A DNA stretch of 64,000 nt, from positions 207,389,156 through 207,453,155 of the forward strand of contig CM066037.1 of assembly GCA_033557465.1 (NCBI GenBank), in the 5' to 3' direction. The translations under genes and the position numbers were made by a program. This DNA comes from Ichthyophis bannanicus (Eukaryota; Chordata; Amphibia; Gymnophiona; Ichthyophiidae). Positions 54,111-64,000 of the stretch are shown in pieces. Every line of letters starts with the position of its first letter. Positions within the stretch are counted from its first letter, which is position 1. Below the pieces are notes generated by a model that saw only the letters and a program-made list of their open reading frames with translations, did not search any database and had not been told where the DNA came from.

Positions 54111-54889
54111 GTCTAGGGCAGTGATGGCTAACCTTTTTGAGCCCGAGTGCCCAAACTGCCGCACAAAACCAAAGAATTTCCTCAAAGTGCCAGCACGTCA
54201 ATTTGCATAAATATTTGCATAATGCTAACATACACTAACTTTTAGTAAACATGTCTCTTAATGAGTGTATGGATAAAGACAGACTAAAAGATTTCTACAT
54301 TACTATAATCCAGTGCCAACCGCCAGGCACATTAGGAACTACTACAAACACTGCCCATTTAGAACCAATAGCAAACCCGCCGTATCCTAACAGCACTACC
54401 AGGACTCACAAAGCACCATACCATACCTATCAAAAGGCAACACTGCAAATATTAAACCAATACATTTCAGAGAACAACAATACATGACCTACTGGGGAAA
54501 GAGAACAAGTGGCAATGTCAAAAAGGAATTACATAAACAGAATACCTCAGCTCAGTTACACAGTTGCAATTGCTCCAGCCACTTTCTTCTGGTTTCTTCA
54601 TGTTTTCTGCTAACTCTCCATCATCTGCTGTCCATTTGTCCTTTCTTCTCTCTTCTAGTTTTTTTTTCCATTCTCTCTCTCTACATCCGCTTTAACATAC
54701 TAATCTTTCTCCTTTTGCTCTTTCCTCATTCCTATTTCATCCACTCAAATTTTACCCCTCCATCCTCAATCCCCACTTACTCTCCCAATACCCGGCCAAT
54801 TGTAGATTTTTTATCCCTCCCACACAAAATATTTTTCCCCTCTCCATTTTACTCTCCCAGCCCCATCCCATTCTAATCCTCCCCCAACA

Positions 54890-56460
54890 TCAGCTCCCTT
54901 CTAGTTCCAACCTCACCCAGCATCCATTCCCTTCTAGTCCCTGCATCAGCCCATTTCCAGTCCTAGCCCCCCCATCAGCCCATTTCCAGTCCTAGCAACC
55001 CCCCAACCCAATACCAGTCCTAGCCCCCCCATCAACCCACTTCCAGTCCTAAACCCCCATCACCCCATTTTCAGTTTAAGCCCCCCCTATAACCCATTAC
55101 CAGTCCTAACCCCCATCACCCCATTTCCAGACAGCCCCCATCAGCCCAAAGCCCATTACCAGTCCTAACCCCCCATAGCCCATTACCAGTCCTAACCCCC
55201 CCATAGCCCATTACCAGTCCTAACCCCTCATCACCCCATTTCCAGACAGCCCCCATCAGCCCACAGCCCATTACCAGTCCTAACCCCCCCTAGCCCATTA
55301 GCAGTCCTAACCCCCCTAGCCCTTTAGCAGTCCTAACCCCCCCTAGCCCTTTAGCTGTCCTAACCCCCCCCCCTAGCCCTTTAGCAGTCCTAACCCCCCC
55401 TAGCCCTTTAGCAGTCCTAACCCCCCCATAGCCCATTAGCAGTCCTAACCCCCCCTAGCCCTTTAGCAGTCCTAACCCCCCCATAGCCCATTAGCAGTCC
55501 TAACCCCCCCATAGCCCATTAGCAGTCCTAACCCCCCCCCCATAGCCCATTACCAGTCCTAACCCCCCATCACCCACCCCATTTCCAGACAGCCCCCATC
55601 AGCCCACAGACCATTAGCAGTACTACCCCCCCAGCCCATTAGCAGTCCTAACCCCCCCCTAGCCCATTAGCAGTCCTAACCCCCCCCCAGCCCATTAGAA
55701 GTCCTAACCCCCCCCTAGCCCATTAGAAGTCCTAACCCCCCCCATAGCCCATTACCAGTCCTAACCCCCCCATCACCCCATTTCCAGACAGCCCACATCA
55801 GCCCACAGCCCATTAGCAGTCATAACCCCCCCAGCCCATTAACAGTCCTAAACCCCCCCCCTAGCCCATTAACAGTCCTAACCCCCCCATAGCCCATTAG
55901 CAGTCCTAACCCCCCCCCATAGCCCATTAGCAGTCCTAACCCCCCTAGCCCTTAGCAGTCCTAACCCCCCCCATAGCCCATTAGCAGTCCTAAACCCCCC
56001 CCCAGCCCTTAGCAGTCCTAACCCCCCCCAGCCCATTAGCAGTCCTAACCCCCCCATAGCCCATTAGCAGTCCTAACCCCCCCATAGCCCATTAGCAGTC
56101 CTAACCCCCCATAGCCCATTTCAGACTAACCCCCCCATCACCCCATTTCCAGACAGCCCCCATCAGCCCACAGCCCATTAGCAGTCCTACCCCCCCAGCC
56201 CATTAGCAGTCCTAACCCCCCCCCAGCCCATTAGAAGTCCTAACCCCCCCCCAGCCCATTAGAAGTCCTAACCCCCCCATAGCCCATTATCCCTAACCCC
56301 CCCCCATCACCCCCCCATTTCCAGACAGCCCCCATCAGCCCACAGCCCATTAGCAGTCCTCCCCCCCCCGCCCATTAGCATTCCTAACCCCCCCAGCCCA
56401 TTAACAGTCCTAAACCCCCCCCTAGCCCATTAACAGTCCTAACCCCTCCCCCCCTGGCAA
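54890..56460 (-). repeat. C-rich minisatellite (complement of 49650-50470)
   Basis: Units such as CCCATTAGCAGTCCTAACC followed by 4-9 C, and an older type CCCATTTCCAGTCCTAGCC near the left. Unit length varies between 25 and 35 bases, mostly through the C run. About 1.57 kb, almost twice the length of the partner array. Confidence 0.9.
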
Positions 56461-56471
56461 ATTTTAAAAAA

Positions 56472-56828
56472 AAAAAGCTGGCTCTGGCTGCTGCCGCTGC
56501 CGCGGCAGAATGCAATGTCCCGCGGGGCCCCCTCCGCCCGCTAAGCCCCTCTGCAAGGGCTTTCAGATTCGCGAGGGAGAGCGTCTCCCTCGCGTCTCTG
56601 TTAAGCCCGCAGGGGCTAATGGGAAATTTCCCATCAGTCCCTCGCGTCTAAAGGGACTGATGGGAAATTTCCCATTAGCCCCTGCGGGCTTAACAGAGAC
56701 GCGAGGGAGACGCTCTCCCTCGCGAATCTGAAAGCCCTTGCAGAGGGGCTTAGCGGGCGGAGGGGGCCCCGCGGGACACTGCATTCTGCCCTTGCCGCGT
56801 CCGCGGCAGCAGTCAGAGCCAGCTTTTT
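56472..56828. repeat. Near-perfect 357-bp palindrome inside the hAT element
   Basis: AAAAAGCTGGCTCTGGCTGC at the left is matched by AGTCAGAGCCAGCTTTTT at the right, and the match continues through CGCGGGGCCCCCTCCGCCCG and GCGAGGGAGAGCGTCTCCCT to a centre at about 56650. The arms of about 178 bases have few mismatches and almost no loop, so a cruciform is possible. Long frames exist on both strands here only because of the symmetry. Confidence 0.85.
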
Positions 56829-56920
56829 CTTTTTTGCGGACCTTCCCGCGTGCCAGCTGCAAGGCCTTCGCGTGCCACAGCTGGCACGCGTGCCATAGGT
56901 TCGCCATCGCTGGTCTAGGG

Positions 56921-58382
56921 GAAAAGGGGAGGATGTCAGTTAAAAAGCACGTGGAAACAATCACTATTAAAAAGACCAAGATTCATACTCCAGATAGGGA
57001 TTACCTAACCAAACAATTATACCAAATCAGTCAGCAAATCTAGAAATGATAAAATTCCATTAAAAACAAAAGCAAATGATAAATAAATAGATGCATATAT
57101 GGCTTTAAAAGAGGGGTGAAAAAACAGCAGCGCCATATAAACACTAACCATTTAAAAACTATCAGGGCCATTGAGTAACTCAGACTCAAAGAGAAAGCGT
57201 GCCAGAAAAGAAATATTTCATTTAAAGAGCATAAATTTAAACTAACTGCAAGAGAGTACATTTATAGACTTAAAAAGGAGAGAATCAGACTATATAAAGT
57301 ACATAGATCTGGCAGGGAGAAAGTGAAAGTAAAAACTAGGCCCTTTAAAAGACAACTAAAAACAACTTAAATATGTAACAGAAAACAGTGTTAGCATATG
57401 GCCATCAGTGTCTTGACCCTGAATATAGTGTCGTTTTTAAATGTTGATTCTACCTGCAATTCTGAATGATTGATAGGTCAAACAGCATCAGTTTTGAAAT
57501 CCTTTAAAAACTTCAACTTCAGCAGAACCCCCCTTAATTAAAAGGAGATGGATAGGATGAATTATACTTACCAACCTGGTCCTAAGCTCTCGCTAAAATC
57601 CAATGTGACTAACCAGATTTTAGTTCCAGTCTCAAGTTTATAAATACAGCTTTCATTCCCGAGCTTGTAGGGTAAAGAGTTTTATAACGCAAGTAGGAGA
57701 AGGCTCAGTGGCTGGTTTCTTCAAGCCTGATCCTAGATGGTAGGGGTAGAAGTAGAAGTTTTCCCTGTGAGAATCTTAACAATCATGATGAGGTATAGGG
57801 GATAAATAATGCTGCAAGTTAGAGAGGAAGGACTATAGAATGAGCACAGAAAGTAAGCATAAGAATTTTGAATTTTATTTGTGGGGGCAATATCTGCAGA
57901 TGGGTTAGGTTTACACATATTAAACCAAAATCTCACTGCTCTAAGGGCAACACTAACTCCAAGAAAAGGAACAAAATCCATTAGACCTACCAAAAAATAC
58001 ACAAACACACAGAGAGGAAATTAATCTGCAAAGAACCCATTACTCCCCGTTCCTGAAGCACTTTTCTTGGAGTTAGGTCTACACATACCATGACAGTATG
58101 ATCTGTCTCTCAAATTTACTGCTAACAATCACCATAGTATTTGCATTGTGCCAAGGAGAGCTTCCTTCTGGAGTTCATACAATGCCATATGTATAAGCAA
58201 CCTATCAAGGTATTCTTGAAAATTGCTTTTAATCAGGTCTGTGACACCAAATACGATGGGAGGTATTTCTGTATCTTTCTGCCACATTTTTGTGTTCTCC
58301 GACTGCATTGCTTAGTATGTGAGGATCTTCTCTCCACACTATGTATAGAATAATCATTTGGCACTATCACCTCTACTGCAAT
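56921..58382. other. Intergenic, no gene seen
   Basis: AT-rich sequence with short frames. Nothing with a family signature, and no repeat end that I can place. Confidence 0.35.
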
Positions 58383-58565
58383 GCTCAATGTGCACCTTCG
58401 AGTTTATGCTGACTCCTGGGTTTTCTTAGCAGTGTGCCTGGAAGTAGATTGCCAGGCCTTTCTTCTAAGGCAATGAAGGGCTAAATGACTTGCCCAAGGC
58501 CACGAGGAATGCTAGTGAGAATCAAACCCTGCTCTCTTGGTTCCCAAGCCAGTGCTCTAATGCTC
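58383..58565 (-). mobile_element. tRNA-derived SINE
   Basis: TATGCTGACTCCTGGGTTTT, TTGCCAGGCCTTTCTTCTAA, GGGCTAAATGACTTGCCCAA and AATCAAACCCTGCTCTCTTG are the antisense of the SINE at 28430, including an antisense B box. Confidence 0.75.
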
Positions 58566-58785
58566 TTATGTTTTTCTCTTTTACCACTATGTCCGGTTGC
58601 CTTGCATCAAGTTTCTTATCAGTTGGAATGGGAATCTCCCAGGTGATCACAACTTCTTCGTTTTCAATAATTCTCATAGGATCAAGATCCCAGTGCTATT
58701 ACTTTAGAAGTGAGGCCGTGTGGTTAAATCTTTTTGCGCCATACAGAGGTTTTGCTGCTGTGAATGAGGTGAAAGCATTTAATAT

Positions 58786-59535
58786 TTGCAAGTATTAACC
58801 CTTGTGTTGTCCTTGGTTATCTCTCGTGTCGACTTCGCAAATTCAGTTCTTGTCGGTCTCCCTAAGTCTCGCTTATCCCGTTTACAACGCATACACCACA
58901 CTGCTGCTCGTCTTATTTGTCATGCGTCTCCCCGCGACCACATCACTCCCCTCCTGTTTCACCTCCACTGGTTACCCCTCCCTTACCGTTCCCAATTTAA
59001 GCTTCTCACTCTGGTACACAAAGTACTTCATACTGGCTCCCCCCAATATCTTGCTGACTTACTCTCTATCCACTCCCCTCGTTATACTCCTCGCTCCTTT
59101 CATCTTCACCGTCTAGCCCTTCCCTCCCCTTCCGTGCTCATTTACAGTCCACCCGCTCCTCTGCTTTCTTCTTCATCGGCCCCGCCCTCTGGAACTCACT
59201 ACCTCCCGCTCTCCGTCTTGAACCACTCTTCTCAACCTTCAAACAAAACCTAAAAACACACCTTTTCTCTTTGGCTTTTGATGTGCCCTCTCCTTTTGTG
59301 TAATCTCCTCTTCCCCGTCCCTAACCTTCCCTTGTTGTTTCTTCCCCACCCTCTCCATGTCTCTCTTGTCTACTCTTTTTAAACAGAAACTGTACTTTTA
59401 ATCAGATATTGTATTTCTTTTCTTTTCCAGGCTTCGGCCTTTTTTAAGACAATTGTTTTTATATTGTACATCGCTTTGATTTCTGGAGAAAGGCGATTTT
59501 ATCAAAACTAATAAACATAAACATAAACATAAACA
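58786..59535 (+). mobile_element. L2-type LINE, C-terminal reverse transcriptase and 3' tail
   Basis: The 155-codon frame at 58786-59253 reads SRVDFANSVLVGLPKSRLSR, LQRIHHTAARLICHASPRDH and ITPLLFHLHWLPLPYRSQFK, the thumb-side end of an L2-like reverse transcriptase. Other frames continue to the WNSLP-like end near 59190. The 3' end carries CATCGCTTTGATTTCTGGAG and a repeated AAACATAAACATAAACATAA tail. Confidence 0.8.
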
Positions 59536-59879
59536 AAGCATAGGCAGCAGAAAGGGGCCAAGGCCCCACCAATATTTTATCTGACACAGCATTTGCAATT
59601 AGAGAGCTTGGGGATGGGGTTGGAGATTGATTATTTTTTGGCCCCTCCAGCTGAAAAGCTGTTCCACTGCCCCTGCAAGACATGGATCAAGGTATGCATT
59701 GACTTAGTATCAAGAAAGGATCTCACTGAACAAATCCTTGTAACAGCGCAAAGGTAAGAGAAGAGATTTAAGGACCAAGAATATGCTGATTGTCAAGAAT
59801 GAAAACAACCATAGTGACAGATTCCTTCAAAACTACTTGATCCTCTAATTGTTAGTGTAAACAGCATCAGTATTTTCTT

Positions 59880-60430
59880 ACAGGAAAACCAAGTGGCCTG
59901 ATTTTTGTGGGTTCTATTTCAAATGATGAGAAAGGAGCCATGAGGGAATAGCCTTGAGGCAGAAGTGGCAGTTGTGAGGGGCCACTACCTCTTGACGATC
60001 ATAAGAGAAGACCAGCTGTATCTCACCAATATACATACAGATGTTAATTCTATAGGCGTGGACTTTGGATGCGATTGGAATCATGAAGATATTAAACAGG
60101 GCAGGAGCAAGGATTGACCCTGGAATGCACTACAAGCCAAGCAGGAGATGATTACTTTAAATCAGAAATAATACAAAAGGTGTAGTCTGAGAAGTAGCAA
60201 TGGAACCTCTTAGGACAACACCTGAGATTTCAATATTTTAAGTCTATCAAATAAGAGGCTGTGGTTGACAAGATCAATAGCTGCTGTCATATCTAGCAGG
60301 ATTAAAAGGACATTTTTTCCTGCACTGATGTTTGCATGGATCTCACTGATCTTTCTTACCAGAGCCATCACATGAAATCATATTGTATAGGATGAAGAGC
60401 ACTGGTCTTGTTTAAGAAGTCCATGCATGT
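59880..60430 (-). mobile_element. LINE reverse-transcriptase fragment
   Basis: Minus-strand reading near 60240-60330 gives LLILLDMTAAIDLVNHSLLF, matching the reverse-transcriptase motif LDLSAAFDTVDH seen in L2-like LINEs. The remaining reading toward 59880 is broken by stops but includes SACFQGQSLLLPCLI-like sequence, where the usual PQGSVLGP motif should be. Limits approximate. Confidence 0.5.
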
Positions 60431-60499
60431 GCTGCCTCAATTGAAAGAAAATCTATCTTAGAATATTCACTGCAGGTCCATACCAAGGGGTGAAGCTAC

Positions 60500-60625
60500 A
60501 GTATAACCTGTTTAAGACTAATAAGAGAAAATATTTTTCCACTCAACACGTAATCAAACTCTGGAATTCGTTACAGGAGGAGGTAATAAAAGCTGTTAGT
60601 GTAGCCGGGTTTAAAAAACGGGTTA
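60500..60625 (+). mobile_element. CR1 LINE C-terminal fragment
   Basis: TAAGAGAAAATATTTTTCCA, CAACACGTAATCAAACTCTG and GTTAGTGTAGCCGGGTTTAA match 27145-27243 of the large CR1 closely. Confidence 0.85.
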
Positions 60626-60689
60626 CTGCATGTGGCTGAGGCAGAGGGGGGCATCAGGTCCCTTAGTCTCACAGGGTGCATTGCTAGCT

Positions 60690-60775
60690 TGGTATGGTCC
60701 TGATTCATTGCAGATATCCTGAAAACCCAATTGGTGGTGGTCCTCCAGGACAGGTTTGGGATCCATCAATTTACA
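60690..60775. mobile_element. hAT MITE right-end fragment
   Basis: GATATCCTGAAAACCCAATT and GTGGTCCTCCAGGACAGGTT resemble the right half of the MITE family seen at 38155. Confidence 0.5.
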
Positions 60776-62324
60776 GAGCTATTTGAGGGAGTAAATGACT
60801 TAAGCTTGGCCTGCAGGTTTTCAGTCTTACCTATGAAGAGAGCAGCAAGTCCATCTACCGTAAAAGAGCTGGTGAGTTTCTCATTAAATCCATATGAGGC
60901 AGAGAGGGGGAGTTGAAGGGAATAGAAACACAGAGAAGGAAGTGTAGAGAAGTGGCATGGAAGAGAGAGATGTCAGAGAAATGAAAGAGAAGGAGAGAGA
61001 GAAGGGAGAAGTGAAAGACAGAATGGAAGAATTGAGTCAGAAAAGATAGGCAAGATCAGAGAGGCGGAAAAATAACCGACAAGAGAATAAAATACATTTT
61101 TTGTTCACTATATATGCTGGAATATAATGTGTGTCCTGAAAATTTTAAATTATTATGGTTTGTATATTTTTTTAACAAGGAATAGAATTGTTGGATTTAT
61201 TCAGTGCTGGACGGCAGAGTTTACTTCAGGCACCTTACTGTAAAATCTGCTTGTTGTGTTGGTAAGCAGTTTAAAAATTAAGGAAGCTGAAATTGAAACA
61301 CTGATCACCTGCTCAATAGCATGCATGCAGCCAGCTTTATATAACCCGAGACTTGGCGTGATCTGCTGTGCTGACTGTGAGCTACCGCCATAGCATTGCT
61401 CACAAACTCCAGGTCACCAATTCCACTATACACCCTTTCACTTCCCACCGTTGCTGCCTTGTGCTACAATCATGGAATCATTTAATCACAAGGGAGGGTG
61501 GGCAAGAGGAGTTGTGTCTATTAATGACAAGCTAGAGGAAACAGCTGTGTGTTTATTGATCTATCCCTCAAAGTCTTAACCTGCTAATACGTAGCTGGTT
61601 TTCCCCATAAACCATCAAGAAAGCTTAATTTCCTCCTGTAAACCAGGAAATATGCTGTCAGGCTGCACCTGTGTCAGCTTGTGGAAGAAATCCTGATGGG
61701 TGGGACGCTATAGGATTTGAATCAGGTACTTAGCTGGAACTGTGTTCATGTAATTGCTTGAGTTGAGCAACCCTGACTTGCTGTTCCCTTATTACATGAA
61801 AAAAATGTTGCTAGCATTTACCAGTTTCCAGGGAGACACACCAAACATTCCCCTTCACAGAGGAAGCTGAGGTAGAAATTAATCATTTCCAAAGATTTAC
61901 AGACACTAAAATTGTGTAAAGGATGCGTATTTGCAAAACTCCCAGGTTTAGTAATGCGATCAGAAGCAAAGCAGGACTTGGCCAACCTGAGGGATCTGGA
62001 AATTACATCATTAGTTTTATAAAGCCTGATTAGAACCTGTAGTTTATCTTATTGTCCCTTCCAAACTAAATTGCTATAATGTGTCTGCCATTGCCATCGA
62101 GCCTTCAGGTTGTCCCTTGGATGATAAAATTCTAATATATATTTTTAATAAACATTCTTTTCTAATTTGCTAACATTTGTTTCCTTTTGTGGTTATTGCT
62201 AGGTTTTGTGTGTGTGTGTCTGAATGATGGGTTTGAGTGCAGGAGTCTGAGTATACGTGTACAGAGTCCGTCCCAACAGTTTATACTTGTGAGTGTGACT
62301 CCAAGAAAGAGATATAAATGCAGT
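60776..62324. other. No gene seen
   Basis: 60905-61070 is GA-rich. The remainder is unique-looking with no credible protein. TGTGTGTGTGTG at about 62208 is a minor microsatellite. Confidence 0.35.
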
Positions 62325-62510
62325 GTGTGCAGGGCCAGCCTAATCATCAGAATAAGTAGGCAGTCACCTAGGGCGACAGTTTCTGGAAGGTGGGAAAGAG
62401 CAGGGTATTCAAAGCTAAACAACAGAGTCTGACAGCCAGAGGGCACATGAGGCTTAAGATTCGCCTAGGGTACCAACACCTTAACCAACTCTGGGGCCAG
62501 CCCTGAGTGT
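62325..62510 (-). repeat. Dispersed repeat, partner of 32163-32340
   Basis: CAGTCACCTAGGGCGACAGT, AGAGCAGGGTATTCAAAGCT and TTCGCCTAGGGTACCAACAC, then CTGGGGCCAGCCCTGAG, match 32163-32340 in reverse complement. Confidence 0.6.
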
Positions 62511-63029
62511 GTGTCAGGGATACATAAGTGAATGGATGATATGTGGAGATGGATGTATAGGAGGGACAATCAGTTCTTCATTTGAACAAACAATAATGAG
62601 GTACAAGCTCCATTAGTACTGCTCAATTTCCAGAAACATTTTCCATGCAGCATGAGCAACAGAAGTAGGCAGGCAGCAGCAGCAGTGATGAACCACCAGC
62701 AGCTGAGGGGGAACTATGAAAAAAGAATAACAGTAGCAGCAGAAGATAAAAATTGCAGGGGCCAGTCCAAATTAATTACAATTGCAGGCTCCTGTCAGAA
62801 GCCCTGGTGTGTAGCCCCAGCCAAGGATTGTCGCTTCATTGACATCACTAAGCTAAGTAGGGGAATTATAGGGAAAAACCACATGTAGCTGGAAATGAAG
62901 ATTTATGGCTATGGAGCCCAATGAAAACTAGTTCCAAATGAAGAAGAAGCCCAAAGAAGCAGAGGAAACTGCTAGGAATGGAATGGAATAGTTATTTAAT
63001 CCAGAGATCTGATTGCAAAACTGGTTAAA
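62511..63029. other. No gene seen
   Basis: Includes a GCAGCAGCAGCAG stretch at about 62673. No protein or repeat end recognised. Confidence 0.3.
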
Positions 63030-63425
63030 GTTAGGACAGCTGGAAACTGGCTGAAGTTAGGACAGCCATTCAGCTGTCCTAACTTTAGCCAGTTAGGGTT
63101 AACCAGGCAGTGGCTGAATAATTCAGCTGCCTCTGCTCCACCCTAGGAATGCTCTGATGCTATGTACTTAGAATCAGGGCATTCAATGGCCCAAAACAGA
63201 AATACAAGCAAAAGCGAGGTGGAAACAGCAAAAACCTTTATTTGTCTCTTTATGTGTTCGTTTATTGCTGCGAGTGTGTGCTCTCTTCTGGACTTGCCAA
63301 AAGAGGTATATTCAATGGCACTAACTGGGTTAGTGCCACTGAATATGTCAGTGAGCGATATTTATGTGGTCTGGAGGTCTGAAAACCACATAAATGCTTT
63401 TGAATATCCCCCTAAGGGGGTCATT
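63030..63425. mobile_element. MITE with hairpins, related to 41690-42131
   Basis: AAAGTTAGGACAGCTGG and CAGCTGTCCTAACTTTAGCC (63026-63100) pair. GGCACTAACTGGGTTAGTGC at about 63317 and CATTTATGTGG-type/CCACATAAATGC pairing at about 63360-63400 repeat the hairpin design of the element at 41690. The flanking words AATATCCCCCT and TATTCAATGG are shared. Confidence 0.45.
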
Positions 63426-64000
63426 CCAGAACACAAATAAGCTGTTAGATGTGAGGAAGAGACGTTTTCACATGAAATCATCCAGGACCATATTCCTAAA
63501 CCACGCTGCCCTGGATGTACACGGCACAAGCATGGGGATCACAGAATGTGGGTAGGAGTGGGTGGGATGGGGATGTGGGCAGCCATGGAGACTTATAAGG
63601 CATATCCAGGAACTGTCCATGTACATCTGCAGTGTTACCTGTGTACATCCAAGTTATTCTTGCAGAAATGCGGAATAAGGGCAGTACTTAGAAAAATTCT
63701 GGCTCTGCTCTGCAATGCAGGCCAGATAGGGGAATGGCTGTGACAGATAAATGATGCAACGGTGTGTCAGTGGTCAGAGAGAACACAAGATACAGTTGTA
63801 CAGAACATACAGCAGAGGTGATGGATGGATGTACGGTAAAGACACATTAATAAGACCCCCACTGAAATATATGTAAGCCCTCAACTGTTCATCCTGGCGA
63901 ATGCGTTTGCTGCCCGTGCTGTGGGAGGGAATCTGGGTGCCCCTAACAAGTCCTAGGCCAAATACCTGCAACTGTTGAATGAGTCCTGGGACCTCAGGCT
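63426..64000. other. No gene seen
   Basis: Short frames on both strands show no motif I can place. The window ends here. Confidence 0.3.

Larger units (their letters stand above)
54119..56912. mobile_element. Non-autonomous hAT transposon with internal minisatellite and palindrome
   Basis: CAGTGATGGCTAACCTTTTT at 54119 and the inverted AGGTTCGCCATCGCTG ending at 56912 are hAT terminal repeats of the CAGTGATGGCGAACCT type. The flanks GTCTAGGG at 54111-54118 and 56913-56920 are an identical 8-bp target duplication. The subterminal GAGCCCGAGTGCCCAAACTG and CTGGCACGCGTGCC words also fit this hAT group. Inside are a short conserved frame (54251-54487), a T/C-rich stretch, a C-rich minisatellite and a long palindrome. 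No transposase is present. Confidence 0.85.

Noticed and set aside
56510..56979. Overlapping frames of 73 and 138 codons with the same peptide on both strands
   Set aside because: The identity is produced by the 357-bp palindrome, not by two genes.

Overview
This is vertebrate nuclear DNA, not microbial. It holds one recognisable host gene, a complete six-exon NFKBIA (IkappaB-alpha) on the + strand at 34022-37470, set in about 60 kb of nested transposable elements. A mix of DIRS tyrosine-recombinase retrotransposons, CR1, L2, L1 and RTE-like LINEs, PIF/Harbinger and hAT DNA transposons, tRNA-derived SINEs and a Penelope-type hammerhead ribozyme suggests a large-genome amphibian. A caecilian is my best guess, but that is inference from repeat style, not proof.

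Layout. 2-358: C-terminal end of a transposon-like reading frame running off the left edge. 1150-23964: a 22.8-kb composite bounded by perfect 39-bp terminal inverted repeats and TTA target duplications, so a PIF/Harbinger element. It carries a HARBI1-like nuclease exon (minus, 8240-8612), the start of a Myb/SANT-like gene (plus, 10249) cut by a decayed DIRS element (10366-15772), a 93-bp satellite (16845-18390), a second Myb-like exon (minus, 18889-19069), tRNA-like modules, a hammerhead ribozyme (20180-20220) and a duplicated 3' block (20505-23095). 24254-27685: a hAT MITE split by a nearly intact CR1 LINE whose protein has one in-frame stop. 28.4-33.4 kb: SINEs, CR1 and L1 fragments and Harbinger-type MITEs. 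33.6-38.1 kb: NFKBIA with kappaB sites in the promoter, then its 3' UTR. 38.1-42.5 kb: MITEs and LINE remnants. 42608-48973: a structurally complete DIRS element in minus orientation with inverted terminal repeats, an internal complementary region, gag, RT-RNase H and tyrosine recombinase, interrupted by a foldback insertion. 49.4-56.9 kb: two inverted copies of a minisatellite-bearing hAT element; the right copy has both ends and a perfect 8-bp target duplication. 57-64 kb: L2, CR1 and SINE fragments and MITEs, no gene.

How it works together. The Harbinger nuclease and Myb-like genes are the two proteins this superfamily normally needs, and both Myb-side promoters carry NRF1-like palindromes. 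All mobile-element genes show breaks. The host gene appears intact, and its promoter keeps the layout expected for NF-kappaB feedback control.
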